A DNA stretch of 64,000 bases from Umbelopsis ramanniana AG (GCF_025399195.1 NW_026252140.1:1-64000), one strand, 5' to 3'; positions 1 to 15,143 are shown, counted from the stretch's first letter. The notes: generated from the sequence alone by a model not told the origin. A program made the numbers and translations.

Positions 1-91
1 AAAAAAAAAAAAAAAAAAGAAATTTTTGCAAGACTAATATGAATATATTTTTTTTTATGTTTCAGGTTTCAAAAAAATTAGAAAATCCGAT

Positions 92-3000
92 TTACAGCCA
101 AATAGCTTTCTTGATCCTCTGGCCAACTTTTGTAATGATATTTTCGGCTTTGAGGGCGTCCGTCAAGCTGATAATAGGAGCTTGCGTCACAAACGGCTCC
201 TTGACTGCTGTTGGAGCCTGACTTCTCGCGGCTTGGTGGATTTTGTCTACAATCCTAACTACTTGTTCGCGACCGGTCAGTACTTCGTCCGGTGATAGTT
301 CTCCAAATACATTGTATCGCACAGCCTTGAAAGCTATAAACGCCTTGTCATCGGCTTCATCATCAGATGACTGATTTTGCTCTTCGTCTTCATGTTCGAT
401 ACTAATATCCTTCAGGCTTTCATTGCGGATGGCGCCGACATTCATGCGAAGACTTTCACCGCCTTGTTCATAGTCTAGTATAAAGCCATAGTTCTGTTCA
501 ACATCTCTGGATGATGCATTGAGTGTACTCAAAATGTACTCTCCTTGCCGAATTCCTGTTATCAAAGATAAAGCAATTCTTCTGAATTGCACCACCTTCT
601 CTAGATGATAGTTAAAGCTGCAGATGTAAACAGCTTTCTCTGTCAACAGTACCACCTTTTCTTCGAACGACTTGGTGTTCAATTTGTTGGGTTCTGAAGG
701 CGAGAGTAACGTCCAGCCGTCCATCATATGTTCTCCATCAGGGATGACAATAGCCGAACTGACTTGTACTGTAGGGTATGACATTAGTTATCCGGTTTGA
801 ATAATGAAAGTAATCCACATCCCTTTTTCTTACCTGCATTCGCTCTAACTTGCACCCATCGTTTATCGTTACCAGGTTCAGCCGACATCAGCGTGCTTGC
901 TGTCACATGTCTGAAAATTTCAACTTTGTGGTAACCTAGAGAGACGATTTAGTACTTTTTCTTTTCCTCGTATCAACTTATCGCCGCCAATAGTGTACCT
1001 AGCACGTAGTCCACCGTAGCCTGTCTCCAAAAATCTCTAATGGTATTATGATACATGCGCGTCAGGGAATTGGATGCGTCATTCATCATGCCAGTAACAT
1101 TCCGTTTTCCTGTGCGAGTGAAGTCGCCTTTTAGGGCACTTGTACCAGCATACTCTCTAGATATGCTATCTCCATTATTGGCCCAAACTAATGAAAAGTT
1201 AGGATCAAGTTGTATCTGTCAATACTTATGCAAAGGTACTTACCATTGTTAAATACAGTTTCGAACTTGGGGTAAAATCGGAAGCCTTGATCGGGGTATT
1301 CGCTAATACCAAATCTCATCAGAATGGTATTCATAATGCTTCTGGCAAATGCACTTTGGACAACATTAGTGCGATCCAAACAGTCCATGCAGTTCTAGAT
1401 TGACGATACATTAAGTTTCTCGATCCGTCAGTCTCAAAACAGCGCTTTCATAGCGATATGCTTACCGTTCGGAAAACCCCATTTTGCTTGCTCAATACAG
1501 TACTGTTGTTTGTTTGCCAGAAATAGCTGGATCAACAAAATTTGTACGTTAAACAGCCATCCTGGGCAAAATCTTCACAATGGTGAAAGTAGAAAAACAT
1601 ACCCCATTTTTGAAAAATCTTCAGTGAGCTGTGAGTTCAGTTTGGCGATATTTTCAAACTTCATGCCTTTTGTTTCACGATGAAAATCAAACTCCACATA
1701 TCTAGATTCGCAAGTGTTAACGAGGGTCAAAACTATTGCAGCTTGGTTTTCGCTATACATACTTTATGTTTGGGTCCGCCATCTTCTCAACAAGTCGTCT
1801 GTATTCCGCACCAACAATCGATTCCCGGCCAGCTAACTCAGCCAAATTGACAATGATTTGGCGCCCATAAACGCGTTTTTGTTTGTCAAAATGAAGTTCG
1901 ATGGCCTTTTCGTTTTCTGCTTCGGGTCGATCTAGGACAGGAATTGGGTGTAGACTATACGGGGACTGGCTCCAATACAGTGGTACTAGAAAGAAAATGG
2001 AGTTCATTATTCATATTCAAAAGAAACTCTAAACCTCAGTGCAATGAGTACATACTGGATCCACGAGTTTGAACAAATGAAGCCGTGTGCGTTTCGTCGT
2101 CCCTTTCAAACAAAACAATTTCTTCCGTTTCCACGAAGTTAGCGACATCGCCAGCTTCGTTGATACCTCGGCGTTGGTATCGCATTCCTTAAGGAACACC
2201 ATAAATATTAGTGAAAAAAGAAATGACGGAATCGGCGGGGCATGTTTATAAAATAAAAACACATACCAGCTCTCTCACGGCTTCTACGGGATATCAGAAT
2301 GAAGGTGAAATCGAACCCTTCCATCTCACATCCTTCTATCTGAACAGCGCCTTGCATTATGGGTACGATCCAATCATCAAGCTGACATCATAACAAAGAG
2401 TTAGCTAGCGACCGGAGTTCCATCACAACGAAACCCAGAAGCTCACGTTCTTGGTCAAAAGAGGCTGTGACAAGTGTTCATTCCACCAAAATCGTCGGTC
2501 TACCAGCTTGTAAAGAGGAATACTGTCGATTGGTCCACGGCTGTATTTGCGTTCGAACGTGTTGGTGATGTCTGATAGAATTAAGTTAAAATCAACATAC
2601 AGCCATCAACATTCATCATGACTATGAGCTTTACCAAAACTAGGTGAAAAAAAGAATGTTTGGCCAGAAAATAAAGCTTGAACTTCCTTCACCATACGCT
2701 TGTCTAATCGTACGTCATCTTCATAATCCTGAAAATCGGGTTCTGATTTTTCCACTGCTGGTGTATCGACGGCGCCATCGTATCTTGACTCGTCTGCCTC
2801 AGTATCTGAACCCACTTTGGATCTAGTTGAAAAGGTTTGTTTCATTTTGTTGAGAAATGAATGTGTTCGAGCACCTTGCAAAGATGGCCGGCCAACTGGA
2901 ACTAGTCCTTTGCCTAAATTTTTGGACGAGACTGGTGGTCGCTCAACCGATGCAGTAGCAGACGTGTCAACTTCAACTTCAGGTATGTCATTATTTGAGG

Positions 3001-3513
3001 AAACATCGTCGCTTTCTGTATCAGTGACATCGATATCGATATCTGAGTCTGCTTTGGCGCCTTTCGCTCTATTTGCCAGTCTACGATACGAACGATGGTG
3101 ATCCAGATCGAGGCAAATAACCTTGTCGATGGCATATATTGGAGAACCACTGATGTGCCCACGTAAATGAACAGATGAGATGATAACCAAGAACTTATCT
3201 CTTGCACCATTGACGATACCAAGTATACCGTAAATTTCAAACGGTCTTGCGTCTCGAGGTGGTTCGTAATAATCTATAAGCAAGCGTTAGGTTAAAACGG
3301 CCTTATTTAAGGATAAAGGTGTTCACTGCCGTTCGGTGAAGGTCTTTCCTCACCTAGGCTTTTGAATTCGCAGTCTATGAAAGTTAGTCGTAGTGCTTTG
3401 GAGTTTTGAGTAAAGACGAATGAGTCGTTCTCTATGTATAGCTTCACAACGCCAGAAGGACTACGAGCATCAGCGTCATTATCACTTCTGTGTTCGTCTG
3501 GTGATTGTGACAT
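92..3513 (-). CDS. SAC-domain phosphoinositide phosphatase with hSac2 domain (INPP5F/Sac2-like)
   Basis: Seen: a multi-exon minus-strand gene. It starts at ATG 3513; the first exon runs to 3354 and splices in frame into the block FEIYGILGIVNGARDKF. The SAC catalytic motif NCMDCLDRTN (CX5R plus T) lies near 1370-1400 and is followed by the family block 'ANNGDSISREYAGTSALKGD'. The 3' part (92-784) reads as an hSac2-type domain with LLTEKAVYICSFNYHLEKVV. Between the N-terminal SAC block and the FFFSPSF block is an insertion of roughly 130 residues rich in Asp, Glu and Ser, probably disordered. Known: SAC phosphatases remove phosphate from phosphoinositides on endomembranes, and INPP5F/Sac2 acts as a 4-phosphatase on endosomes. 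Inference: a Sac2-like endosomal or Golgi enzyme. The hSac2 domain argues against Sac1 and Fig4. The family call is firm; exact exon limits in the middle are not. Confidence 0.88.
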
Positions 3514-3719
3514 GGTTGAAGAAAAAGAGGATCGGTACAGTACACGACGGTTTCGGAGAGCTTTTAACTAATCCGGAATAAGTGTGCTACCGAGAGCTTT
3601 GGTCTTAATTATTATTATTTTTTGTTCTTTTGAATATGGATTGGGACGTTTATAAAGATTGTACAATTATACATTTCTATAGCATGGCATCATTTCTACA
3701 GATACGTGGTTTGGTGACT

Positions 3720-4085
3720 TCATTTTTCATCAGCAACGAACTCTGTGGATTCATCTGCCTTGAATTGGTTTCGATACAGAGGTGGTTCTTGACCTATTGT
3801 GTTATGGTGGTGTGAGAATTGCGCATGCCCATTAATATTACACTATTTTCATTGCATGCCTTTTTTTTTCATCATATTACGCTTCTTACCTGGTTGAGAT
3901 CGCAGACACTTCCAAAATACTCCAAAAGGCTTTGAGAAATCCATGGGCCAGGACGAAACACCAGTCAGCACATCTTCGAGATGTTCATTACATCGGTGTG
4001 ACTTTGGTCGTGTGCTTGGTGCATTGCTATGTTTATTAAATACAATGGTTGATTCCTTGTGCTCGTCGTTAGAGGAAGTCGTCAT
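3720..4085 (-). CDS. Small hypothetical protein, two exons, 89 residues
   Basis: Not recognised. Exon 1 is 4085-3890 (ATG at 4085), ending CAG|GTAAGA. Exon 2 is 3793-3720 after an acceptor ...CAATAG. The junction codon is GGT, and the total of 270 bases is exactly 90 codons including TGA. The protein has an N-terminal Ser/Asn-rich part, the middle 'RCNEHLEDVLTGVSSWPMDF', then KPFGVFWKCLRSQPGQEPPLY and an acidic tail. There is no signal peptide or membrane segment. The good donor and acceptor, and the protein-like composition of both exons, are why I call it real. The upstream frame stays open to 4175 without an ATG, so 4085 is the first methionine. It lies between the 5' end of the SAC gene and RRS1, facing away from RRS1. 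Confidence 0.5.
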
Positions 4086-4251
4086 GGTGACTTTTGCTAG
4101 ATTCCAAACTGCGAAGGAGCTGGAAACCCGTTTCTTGAAACTGACAGGCGGAGGCTTGGCCAGCCCGCCGTCCAAGACTACTTTTTTTTTTTAAGGACGA
4201 AATTTTTTTTTTTTAGGATTCAGTACTCAGCTTTTTGATCACATATACATT

Positions 4252-5311
4252 ATGGACGTTTCGTCAGCATTAGAGGCTCATCAAAACAAGTTGTAAGTAT
4301 ACATCAATGTACTGTTTCTATCCGGATGTTCATTTTGGGCAAATGTTGATTGCTTTTACTTATAGCAAGTCGATCCAAGTCGAAAAGCTTGTCCCGGTTG
4401 AATTTGATCTCAACCTTCTAGCTGCCTTTGATTCAAATGCTATCGACGCACAGAAGCTAAGGTTTGTCCTTCATTTTAATGCGATATTCAGAACGATGAA
4501 CTCAATAACTGATTGTTGTTTCCAAGTAGCTCTAAGAAGGAAGAGTACCTGAAGGGTTTGAACCGAGACAATGCACAATTGCTCTTCAACGAGATCTTCA
4601 AGTTGCCCGTAGAATCAACAGACGCTGGTCTTCTTGCAAAGCTTCCCTCACAAACATACATTCTTCCTCGTGAGAAACCACTCCCCAAGGAGAAGCCAAT
4701 GACTCGATGGGAGAAGTTTGCAAAGACCAAGGGTATTCAAAAGCACAAGAAGGAGCGTATGGTGTTCGACGAAGCTACTGGAAAGTATACTCCTACCTGG
4801 GGTTATGCTGGTGGAAAGAAGGATACCACCAAGGATTGGTTGTTGGAGGTTCCTAGCAACGTTGATCCTATGGAGGATCAATATGCTAAGAAACGTGAAG
4901 AGAAGAAGGAGCGCGTTGATAAGAACAAGAAGCGACAAAAGAGAAACGAAGAAGAAGCATCAGCTACCAATAAGGGAATGGATCCAAGACAAGTCAAGAA
5001 GAAGCAGTTGCAGGAAGCCATTGCTGTCACTAAGCAATCAACTGCAAGTTACGGTCGATTCGACAAGAAGATTGAAGGTGAACAAAAGATGAAGGGAATG
5101 AAGCGTCAGGTAGGAATCGTCATCAAATGTACAATTAAAACTATTGAGCAATCACTAATCCATAATCATCTTTCAGTTCGCTCCCAACATCACTGATGGC
5201 AAGGTTGAAAAGCAAGCTACTTTGGATATTTTGAACAAAGTAGTTGGCAAGAATGGCGAAGTCTTGAATGTAACAAAGGCTGTACGACAACATAAGAAGG
5301 CTCGCAAGTAA
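4252..5311 (+). CDS. RRS1: Ribosome biogenesis regulatory protein RRS1
   Basis: Exons are 4252-4292, 4366-4461, 4530-5109 and 5177-5311, giving 283 residues with all three junctions in phase. The family blocks are clear: VEKLVPVEFDLNLLAAFDSN near the N-terminus, then LPSQTYILPREKPLPKEKPM, TRWEKFAKTKGIQKHKKERM and FDEATGKYTPTWGYAG, followed by a Lys/Glu-rich helix and a basic C-terminus ending KKARK. Known: Rrs1 works with Rpf2 to bring the 5S RNP (5S rRNA, uL18, uL5) into pre-60S particles in the nucleolus. Length and order match the family. The first coding exon is only 41 bases. Confidence is high. Confidence 0.96.
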
Positions 5312-5583
5312 TCAACCACTTATCTCTAGATGTTTCCCTTTTTCCAATTTTAATCTGCACTTGTACCATAGCATCCAAAATTCAAATATAGCAAAACGTT
5401 TTGAAAGCAGTAAAACCTGGCTTACCTCCACCAATATGATATCTGCAATTATTTTATATGCTGGTTGATTTCTTTTTATAATAACTGTTACGAGACTCAA
5501 AACCATGGGTTGGGGGCAGTCAATCATTCCATCAGCTTGAAGTGAGCAACGGCGATAGTGAGAGAGAGGATAATGGTTGTTGT

Positions 5584-5658
5584 CACGTGATGTATCGTTT
5601 TTCACAAAAAAAAATTCGCGTTGTGTTTTATCTATTTTTTTTTTTACAAGAGACGCGT
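5584..5658 (+). promoter_or_regulatory. MCM6 promoter with CACGTG and ACGCGT boxes
   Basis: The 361 bases between RRS1 and MCM6 hold no gene. Seen: CACGTG at 5584-5589, poly-T runs, and ACGCGT at 5653-5658, only 14 bases before the MCM6 ATG. ACGCGT is the MluI cell-cycle box bound by MBF in yeasts, where it drives G1/S genes including MCM genes. Its placement fits, but being so close to the ATG it would lie in the 5' leader or at the transcription start. The function is inferred. Confidence 0.45.
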
Positions 5659-5672
5659 CCCACCATCTCGCT

Positions 5673-9083
<3,411 letters not shown>

Positions 9084-9304
9084 TCTGTTTCCTTCACTAC
9101 AGTTATTCCCAGTTCTCTCATTTTTATTTTCTTTCTCTATTTAAAAATCCTTACAAGTAGCCTCCTACACCCATCCTACGAGTTAGGCTTTATAAACTTA
9201 AACCTTGTATATATAAAAGAGCAAAAATCCGTAATAACTGAACCGCTTAAGAGCCGCGAGTAGTATGCAGGGGACCCACCTTGAGTACTACCGACGAACA
9301 TTAC

Positions 9305-9867
9305 ATGGTAAACATCCACACGCAATGTTTGCTGGCCGTGGCTTTTCTCAAATTACTTTCTTATTTATAAACATTGTGTCTTTAATGATCATACTCATAT
9401 GCTTTTTTTCTGATCAATAAGATCGTTCCTCTTCGTACGTTTATCATTGCCAACGAGGAACCATTTTATCAAATTTTTGACCCTCGGACACCGCCGCAGC
9501 AGTTGAGAATTTTGCATATTTTGGGCAGTACATACGGTGCTATTGCGTCAATTCTCGCTGGAGGGAATTTAGATTATATCCTTTACAAATCACCTTTCTC
9601 TGATTGTTTCTCTGCCTTAGAAAGCTTTGTAACAACGTATCCTAACTGTCATTGGAAATTCTTGGGTTTCATTGAGCTTCAAAGCTGAGGTTTTGCAAGT
9701 GAAAAATTCACCAATCAGCATTTGATGACGTAAGAGATATCCAAGTGGTCGCTTTGGGGTTTATTGGCGCGCTTGCAGCGTATAGACTTCTGGCTCTCTC
9801 GCAACCGATTCTGCAGTTTTCCACAGAACCGTATCCATTGGCTTCAAACCCTTTACAGTTCGACTAG
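9305..9867 (+). CDS. Putative small protein with two membrane segments, spliced
   Basis: Not recognised with certainty. Model: ATG at 9305-9307, then an intron 9308-9421 (GTAAAC...AATAAG), so the first coding exon is just the start codon. Exon 2 (9422-9575) reads IVPLRTFIIANEEPFYQIFD and then a hydrophobic stretch ILGSTYGAIASILAGG. Exon 2 has no usable GT donor where the frame must break, but ATATCCTTTA begins at 9576. Exon 3 (from 9737, or 9719 with another AG) reads IQVVALGFIGALAAYRLLAL and ends at TAG 9867. Either acceptor keeps frame. Two membrane segments in about 100 residues suggest a small organelle-membrane protein; a resemblance to mitochondrial ATP-synthase accessory subunits is only an impression. 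An alternative start at ATG 9323 with a weak donor is possible. See the findings for the intron. Confidence 0.4.
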
Positions 9868-10027
9868 ACCCACACAGTACGTCTATAATCTTGTTTGTAA
9901 CTACAATCATGTTGGCTACATCACCACATGGCCATCAAAATGGCCCCTTTATCAAACATTTTCGCAGCTTTACTTATTTTTCAAAATTTGAAAACCCTAG
10001 GTATCTTTACCGAGTAATTTGCTGATC

Positions 10028-13000
10028 ATGGAAGTATGTAGTCTTTGTATACTCGAAATTGACCGCGAATTCTCTTCACATTTGCGCATGAACTCGAATT
10101 CTGACTTTTCTCTACCGCTGCATTTACAGGGAATTCTCGATTTCAGCCAGGACCTCGATGTTACCCTGCTAGATCGCGTCGTAACTTGCTTGTTCTCTGG
10201 AGGTCCCGAGGTGAGTAGAACCCTTAAATGGTTTCCCAGTGAATTGGCTATCTCCATGAACATATTGTTGACCAGAAAACATTATTCGTCCATTAGCATA
10301 AACAAGCACAGCAGGTTTTGACCCAGTTTCAAGACCACCCTGACTCTTGGCAAAGAGTTGATCAAATCCTCGAGAAATCTCAGAGTTTGAACACTAAGGT
10401 AAAATGAACTCTCATGACTGGATCAAATTTTGGCGATTGCACGCTCGTATTAAGTCTGTTTATGCATCATCAGTTCCTTGCATTGCAAGTGCTCGAGAAG
10501 TTTATACAAACCAGATGGAAGGTGCTTCCCGCTGATAATCGTAATGGTAAGAATGAAACTGATCATGTGGTCAAAACTGACATGGTACTGACAATATCCT
10601 GCACAGCAATCCGATACTTCATTGTCAATGTGATTGTGAAAGTTTCATCCGACGAAACGTCTCTTGTCCGCGAAAAGACGTATCTTAACAAACTTAATAT
10701 GGTTTTAGTGCAGGTAGGCTTATTTTGGTCATCTTAGTGAGAGCATACGTGCATGCACTTACTAATCTCTGAAATCTCCAATCATAGATCTTGAAGCAAG
10801 AGTGGCCTCAAAATTGGCCGGCCTTCATTCCTGAAATCGTCGCCTCCAGCAAGACTAATTTGTCATTATGTGAAAACAACATGGCTATTCTGAAGTTACT
10901 CAGGTACTGAAATTTAAAGACTGTTTGAGTAGAAAGTGTGTTTGGATGTCTAACCTTCGTTGTTCATGTGCATAGTGAGGAAATCTTTGACTTTTCTGCT
11001 GAGCAGATGACTCAACAAAAGACAAACAACTTGAAGAACCAAATGTGTGGCGAGTTTTCAGAAATTTACCAGCTTTGCAAAGAAGTCCTTGACAGAGCAC
11101 AAAAGCCCAGTTTAATCAAGGCAACCTTACAAACATTATTGCGATTCCTCAATTGGATTCCGCTCGGATTCATCTTCGAGACTGATCTCATTGAGACTCT
11201 CACCAATCGAGTACGTTATCACCCCCCTCACCTTAACCAAAATCATGTATTTACAAAAATGCTGACCTTCTTTCCCCTTAGTTCTTTGAAGTAGCAGAGT
11301 TCCGTAATGTTACTCTGAAATGCTTAACTGAGATTGGTTCTTTAGAAATCCAGGAAACGTATAACGAAAAACTTGTTGTTCTCTTCAACATCGTCATGGG
11401 CAACGTCAACACCATGATTCCTCCAAGCACTGGTGAGTAAAGCATAATAGAAAATCATCACCAATCTATATACTACAATACTCATTAACAACGTATAACC
11501 CTCACCCAGATATTGCCGCTATCTATGATGCTAGTAGTGACGATGATCAGGAGTTTATCCAAAATCTTGCCATGTTCTTAACAAGCTTCCTTGGTGCACA
11601 CTTAAAGGTAATTTTCAAGACCACTTGTTGGAAGATATAAAGAATCACTTCAATGCTAACTTCCTACCCTTTCAGACCATTGAACAAGCAGGAAATCACG
11701 AACTTCTAATCAATGCTCATTTCTATGTTATCAAAATCTCTCGAGTACCCGACAGAGAAATCTGGAAGATCTGTTTGGAGTACTGGTCAAAACTTGTCTT
11801 GGAACTTTACGAAGAAGTCCAAGCACTTCCAATCATGGACACTCCGGTTCTCAACCTTGGAGGAGCTGGAGCACCAGTCAACAATTACAACTTGCGCAAA
11901 CATTTATATGCCGACATTCTCTCCAACTTGCGACTAGTCATGATTGAACGTATGGTCAAGCCCGAAGAAGTGCTGATCGTTGAAAACGATGAAGGAGAAA
12001 TCGTTCGTGAATTCGTCAGAGAGAGCGATACAATTACATTATACAAGGCAATGCGCGAAGCCTTGGTATACCTTACTCATTTAGATGTCATCGATACTGA
12101 GGAAATCATGAAGACCAAGCTAGCACGGCAGATGGATGGCAGCGAATGGTCATGGAATAACCTGAATCAGCTCTGCTGGGCGATTGGTTCCATTTCTGGT
12201 GCTATGAGCGAGGAGACAGAAAAGCGCTTCCTTGTCACCGTCATCAAGGATTTGTTGACTTTGACAGAAATGAAGAGAGGAAAGGACAACAAGGCCGTTG
12301 TTGCTTCAAATATCATGTACATTGTCGGTCAATACCCAAGATTCCTCAAAGCTCATTGGAAGTTTTTGAAGACTGTTGTCAACAAGCTATTCGAGTTCAT
12401 GCACGAAACTCACGAAGGTGTTCAAGACATGGCATGCGACACTTTTATCAAAATTGCTCAAAAGTGCAAGCGACATTTCGTTCTCCAACAAGCTGGCGAA
12501 GCCATGCCATTTATTGATGAGATTTTAGAAACAATCGACAAGATTACTCGTGATCTATCTCCACAACAAGTAAGTTTCGCTCCCTATCCTTATATGCAAA
12601 GTTTTATCATACGCATACTCACCTTTATGTGTGTTGTTACCAGATACACACCTTTTATGAAGCTGTTGGGTACATGATTTCAGCGCAACCTGTAAAGCAG
12701 ACGCAAGAGAGACTCATCGTCAAGTTTATGGAGATGCCCAATCGTGCCTGGGATGATATAATGCAACAAGCTCGATCCAATGGCGACGTCCTTAACAATC
12801 CAGAAAACATCAAAATCTTAGGCAACGTTCTCAAAACCAATGTAGCTGCCTGCTCATCTATTGGGCAAGGCTACTTTGTTCAATTAGGCAAGATCTACTT
12901 TGATCTAATGGGTCTGTATAAGGCTGTCAGCGAGTTGGTTTCAAATACCGTAGCTCAACAAGGTATGTTATCCAAAGCCTAGAAGTAGTACCTGTAACAT

Positions 13001-14281
13001 ATTAACTGATGTATGCACTCTTTTTCAGGCGTGATTGCTGCTAAAACACCCAAGGTTCGCGGTCTCCGAACTATCAAGAAGGAAGTTCTGAAGTTGATCG
13101 ATACCTACGTTAAAGTTGCGGACGATATCCAGGCCGTTAAGGATAATATGATACCGCCGTTGTTTGAAGCTGTTCTCAGTGACTACAAGGCCAACATTGA
13201 CGTTGCCAGGGATGCCGAAGTTCTTAATGTCATGACTACCATTGTCAAGAGACTTGGAGTAAGTTAACTGAACTGCCTTATTCACCACAGTGTCCATTTG
13301 TGACCGTCACTTACCATCTGTTTGACTGTTTCTATTTGCAGGGCATGCTCACAAACGATATCCCTACGATACTCGAGTATACCTTTGAGCCAACCTTGAA
13401 TATGATCAATAAGGACTTTTCAGAGTACCCCGAACATCGTGCAGGCTTTTATAATCTATTGCGAGAAATCAACCTGCAATGTTTCCCAGCTCTCATTCCC
13501 ATGCTTCCTAAAGTTCAGTTCAAGCTTATTGTGGATAGTATTGTTTGGGGCTTCAAGCACACTATGCGTGAGATTGCCGACCTTGGACTCCAAATCTGCC
13601 TAGAGCTTCTTGGCAACTTCAGCAAGACCGACGTTGACATTGCTAGTGAATTCTATCGCCGATACTACTTGAGTATACTGCAGGATGTCTTCTTCGTTCT
13701 CACTGATACTGACCATAAGAGTGGTGAGTACATAGTGTGAAGTGATGAATTTGGGAAGCTACCGCAGCACTAACGATATTTTATTTTTCAGGCTTCAAAT
13801 ACCAGACAGAGGTCCTTGCACGACTCTTTCAACTTGTCCAAGATGGCGAAATCCACACACCGCTGTATGATCCAAGCAGTGTCCCAGACCCAGCCATCTC
13901 GAATGCAGTCTTCTTGCGCGAATATGTCACCAACTTGCTTCGAAACGCATTCCCACATTTGCAAGCGTATGTATTACAACTTTTTCGCGTTTCCAGACAT
14001 TGCTTAACCCATTTCTAACGCACTTTTTGTTACATAGCAATCAAATCAGCGTGTTTGTTATGGGCATGTTCCAGTATAACAATGAACCTCTCAAGTTCAA
14101 GCAGGATGTTCGTGACTTCTTGATCGAACTGAAAGAGTTCGCTGGAGATACGTCAGACTTGTTCTTGGCTGAACGAGAAGCGGCACAGGAATTGCTTAGG
14201 AATGAGGAACGAGAAAAGTTGTTGGCAGTTCCAGGATTGGTTAAGCCCAGTGAGCTTCCTGATAACAACATGGAGGACTAG
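10028..14281 (+). CDS. XPO1: Exportin-1 (CRM1), nuclear export receptor
   Basis: The first coding exon is only ATG GAA (10028-10033). Then come 10130-10210 ([18 protein letters not shown]), 10297-10398, 10474-10546, 10617 onward and further exons to TAG 14281, giving roughly 1,070 residues. Diagnostic CRM1 stretches include [60 protein letters not shown] and the C-terminal [24 protein letters not shown] repeats run throughout, and the NES-groove region lies around 12180-12500. Known: it binds leucine-rich NES cargo with Ran-GTP and carries it through the nuclear pore. Odd: the residue matching the leptomycin-B-reactive cysteine is threonine (ACA at 12264-12266, in [16 protein letters not shown]). 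Confidence is high; a few middle exon edges were not checked base by base. Confidence 0.96.
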
Positions 14282-14627
14282 AATAAGGTTCTCTTCAACT
14301 CTATAAAGAAGAAATTATTCATAGCGCCCATTCTTTTCTTCAAACAATTTTCATTTTCCTTATTACGCTTCTTTCTCTGTCACTCATACACAAATGTTTT
14401 CTTATACATGAGCTTATACGGGTCATCCCACTAAAAAATATTTTCTTAAAATTCAAAGTAGCCTTTCGGGTGTGAGAAAAAGAGGTTTTGGAACTTGTAG
14501 CCCAAACGTCGGCGGCATTTCATTTTCAAATGCAAAAAAGGCAACCAGAATTTTCAGCCATTGGTTCAAAATTCAAACCAGACTTCTCTCTTTACCCTCA
14601 CTTCTCTTCTTTCTTCTTATATTCATT

Positions 14628-15143
14628 ATGGACAGCGATATGATACGATTATACTTTCGGTACTCCCACGATCCTGATCAGATGGTGTCGCTTGAAGTAC
14701 CATCGGAAATACTAGTGGACGATATACGACCGATTCTCCATGACATGGAGGGTCTGGAGTGTTCTATCAGTCAAGTGATTATCTTTAGCCCAGACGGAGA
14801 GCATATTGACCATGATGCAACCGTACATGATGTTATATCCGAAATATACGATCATGGAGATTCCTTACAACTAGAGCCTTTATTTATCAAAATACTGGAT
14901 ATCGATGAAATGGCTGATCATGGGGATAATATGTGGAAGATCTCCTCTCGAATCAATAAACTTCATATCAAGTAAGTAGTGCGACCATGGCAACTGAGAT
15001 TGCGCAAAAACTTACACAGTACACCCTCTTTCTATTTTTAAAGCCCTAACCGACGACCAAACTATCGCCGGAAGAAAAAGAGCAAGCCCCTTCGTGAGCG
15101 AGTCTTACGCAAAACCATAGCTAACAAGTCCAGTCAATTTTGA
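14628..15143 (+). CDS. Hypothetical protein, acidic N-terminal domain plus basic tail, 147 residues
   Basis: Not recognised. Exon 1 is 14628-14971 and exon 2 is 15044-15143, joined in phase (AA|C) to give 148 codons including TGA. The reading frame is also open upstream to 14472, but the ATG at 14628 follows a pyrimidine-rich leader and begins MDSDMIRLYFRYSHDPDQM, so I prefer it. The first 70 residues alternate beta-like stretches (MIRLYFRY, VSLEVP, SQVIIFSPDG) with an acidic helix DDIRPILHDMEGL, reminiscent of a ubiquitin-like fold; this is inference from pattern only. The middle is acidic and the last 33 residues are strongly basic (RRPNYRRKKKSKPLRERVLR), suggesting nucleic-acid or nuclear function. 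It lies between XPO1 and SEC22 on the same strand. Confidence 0.6.
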
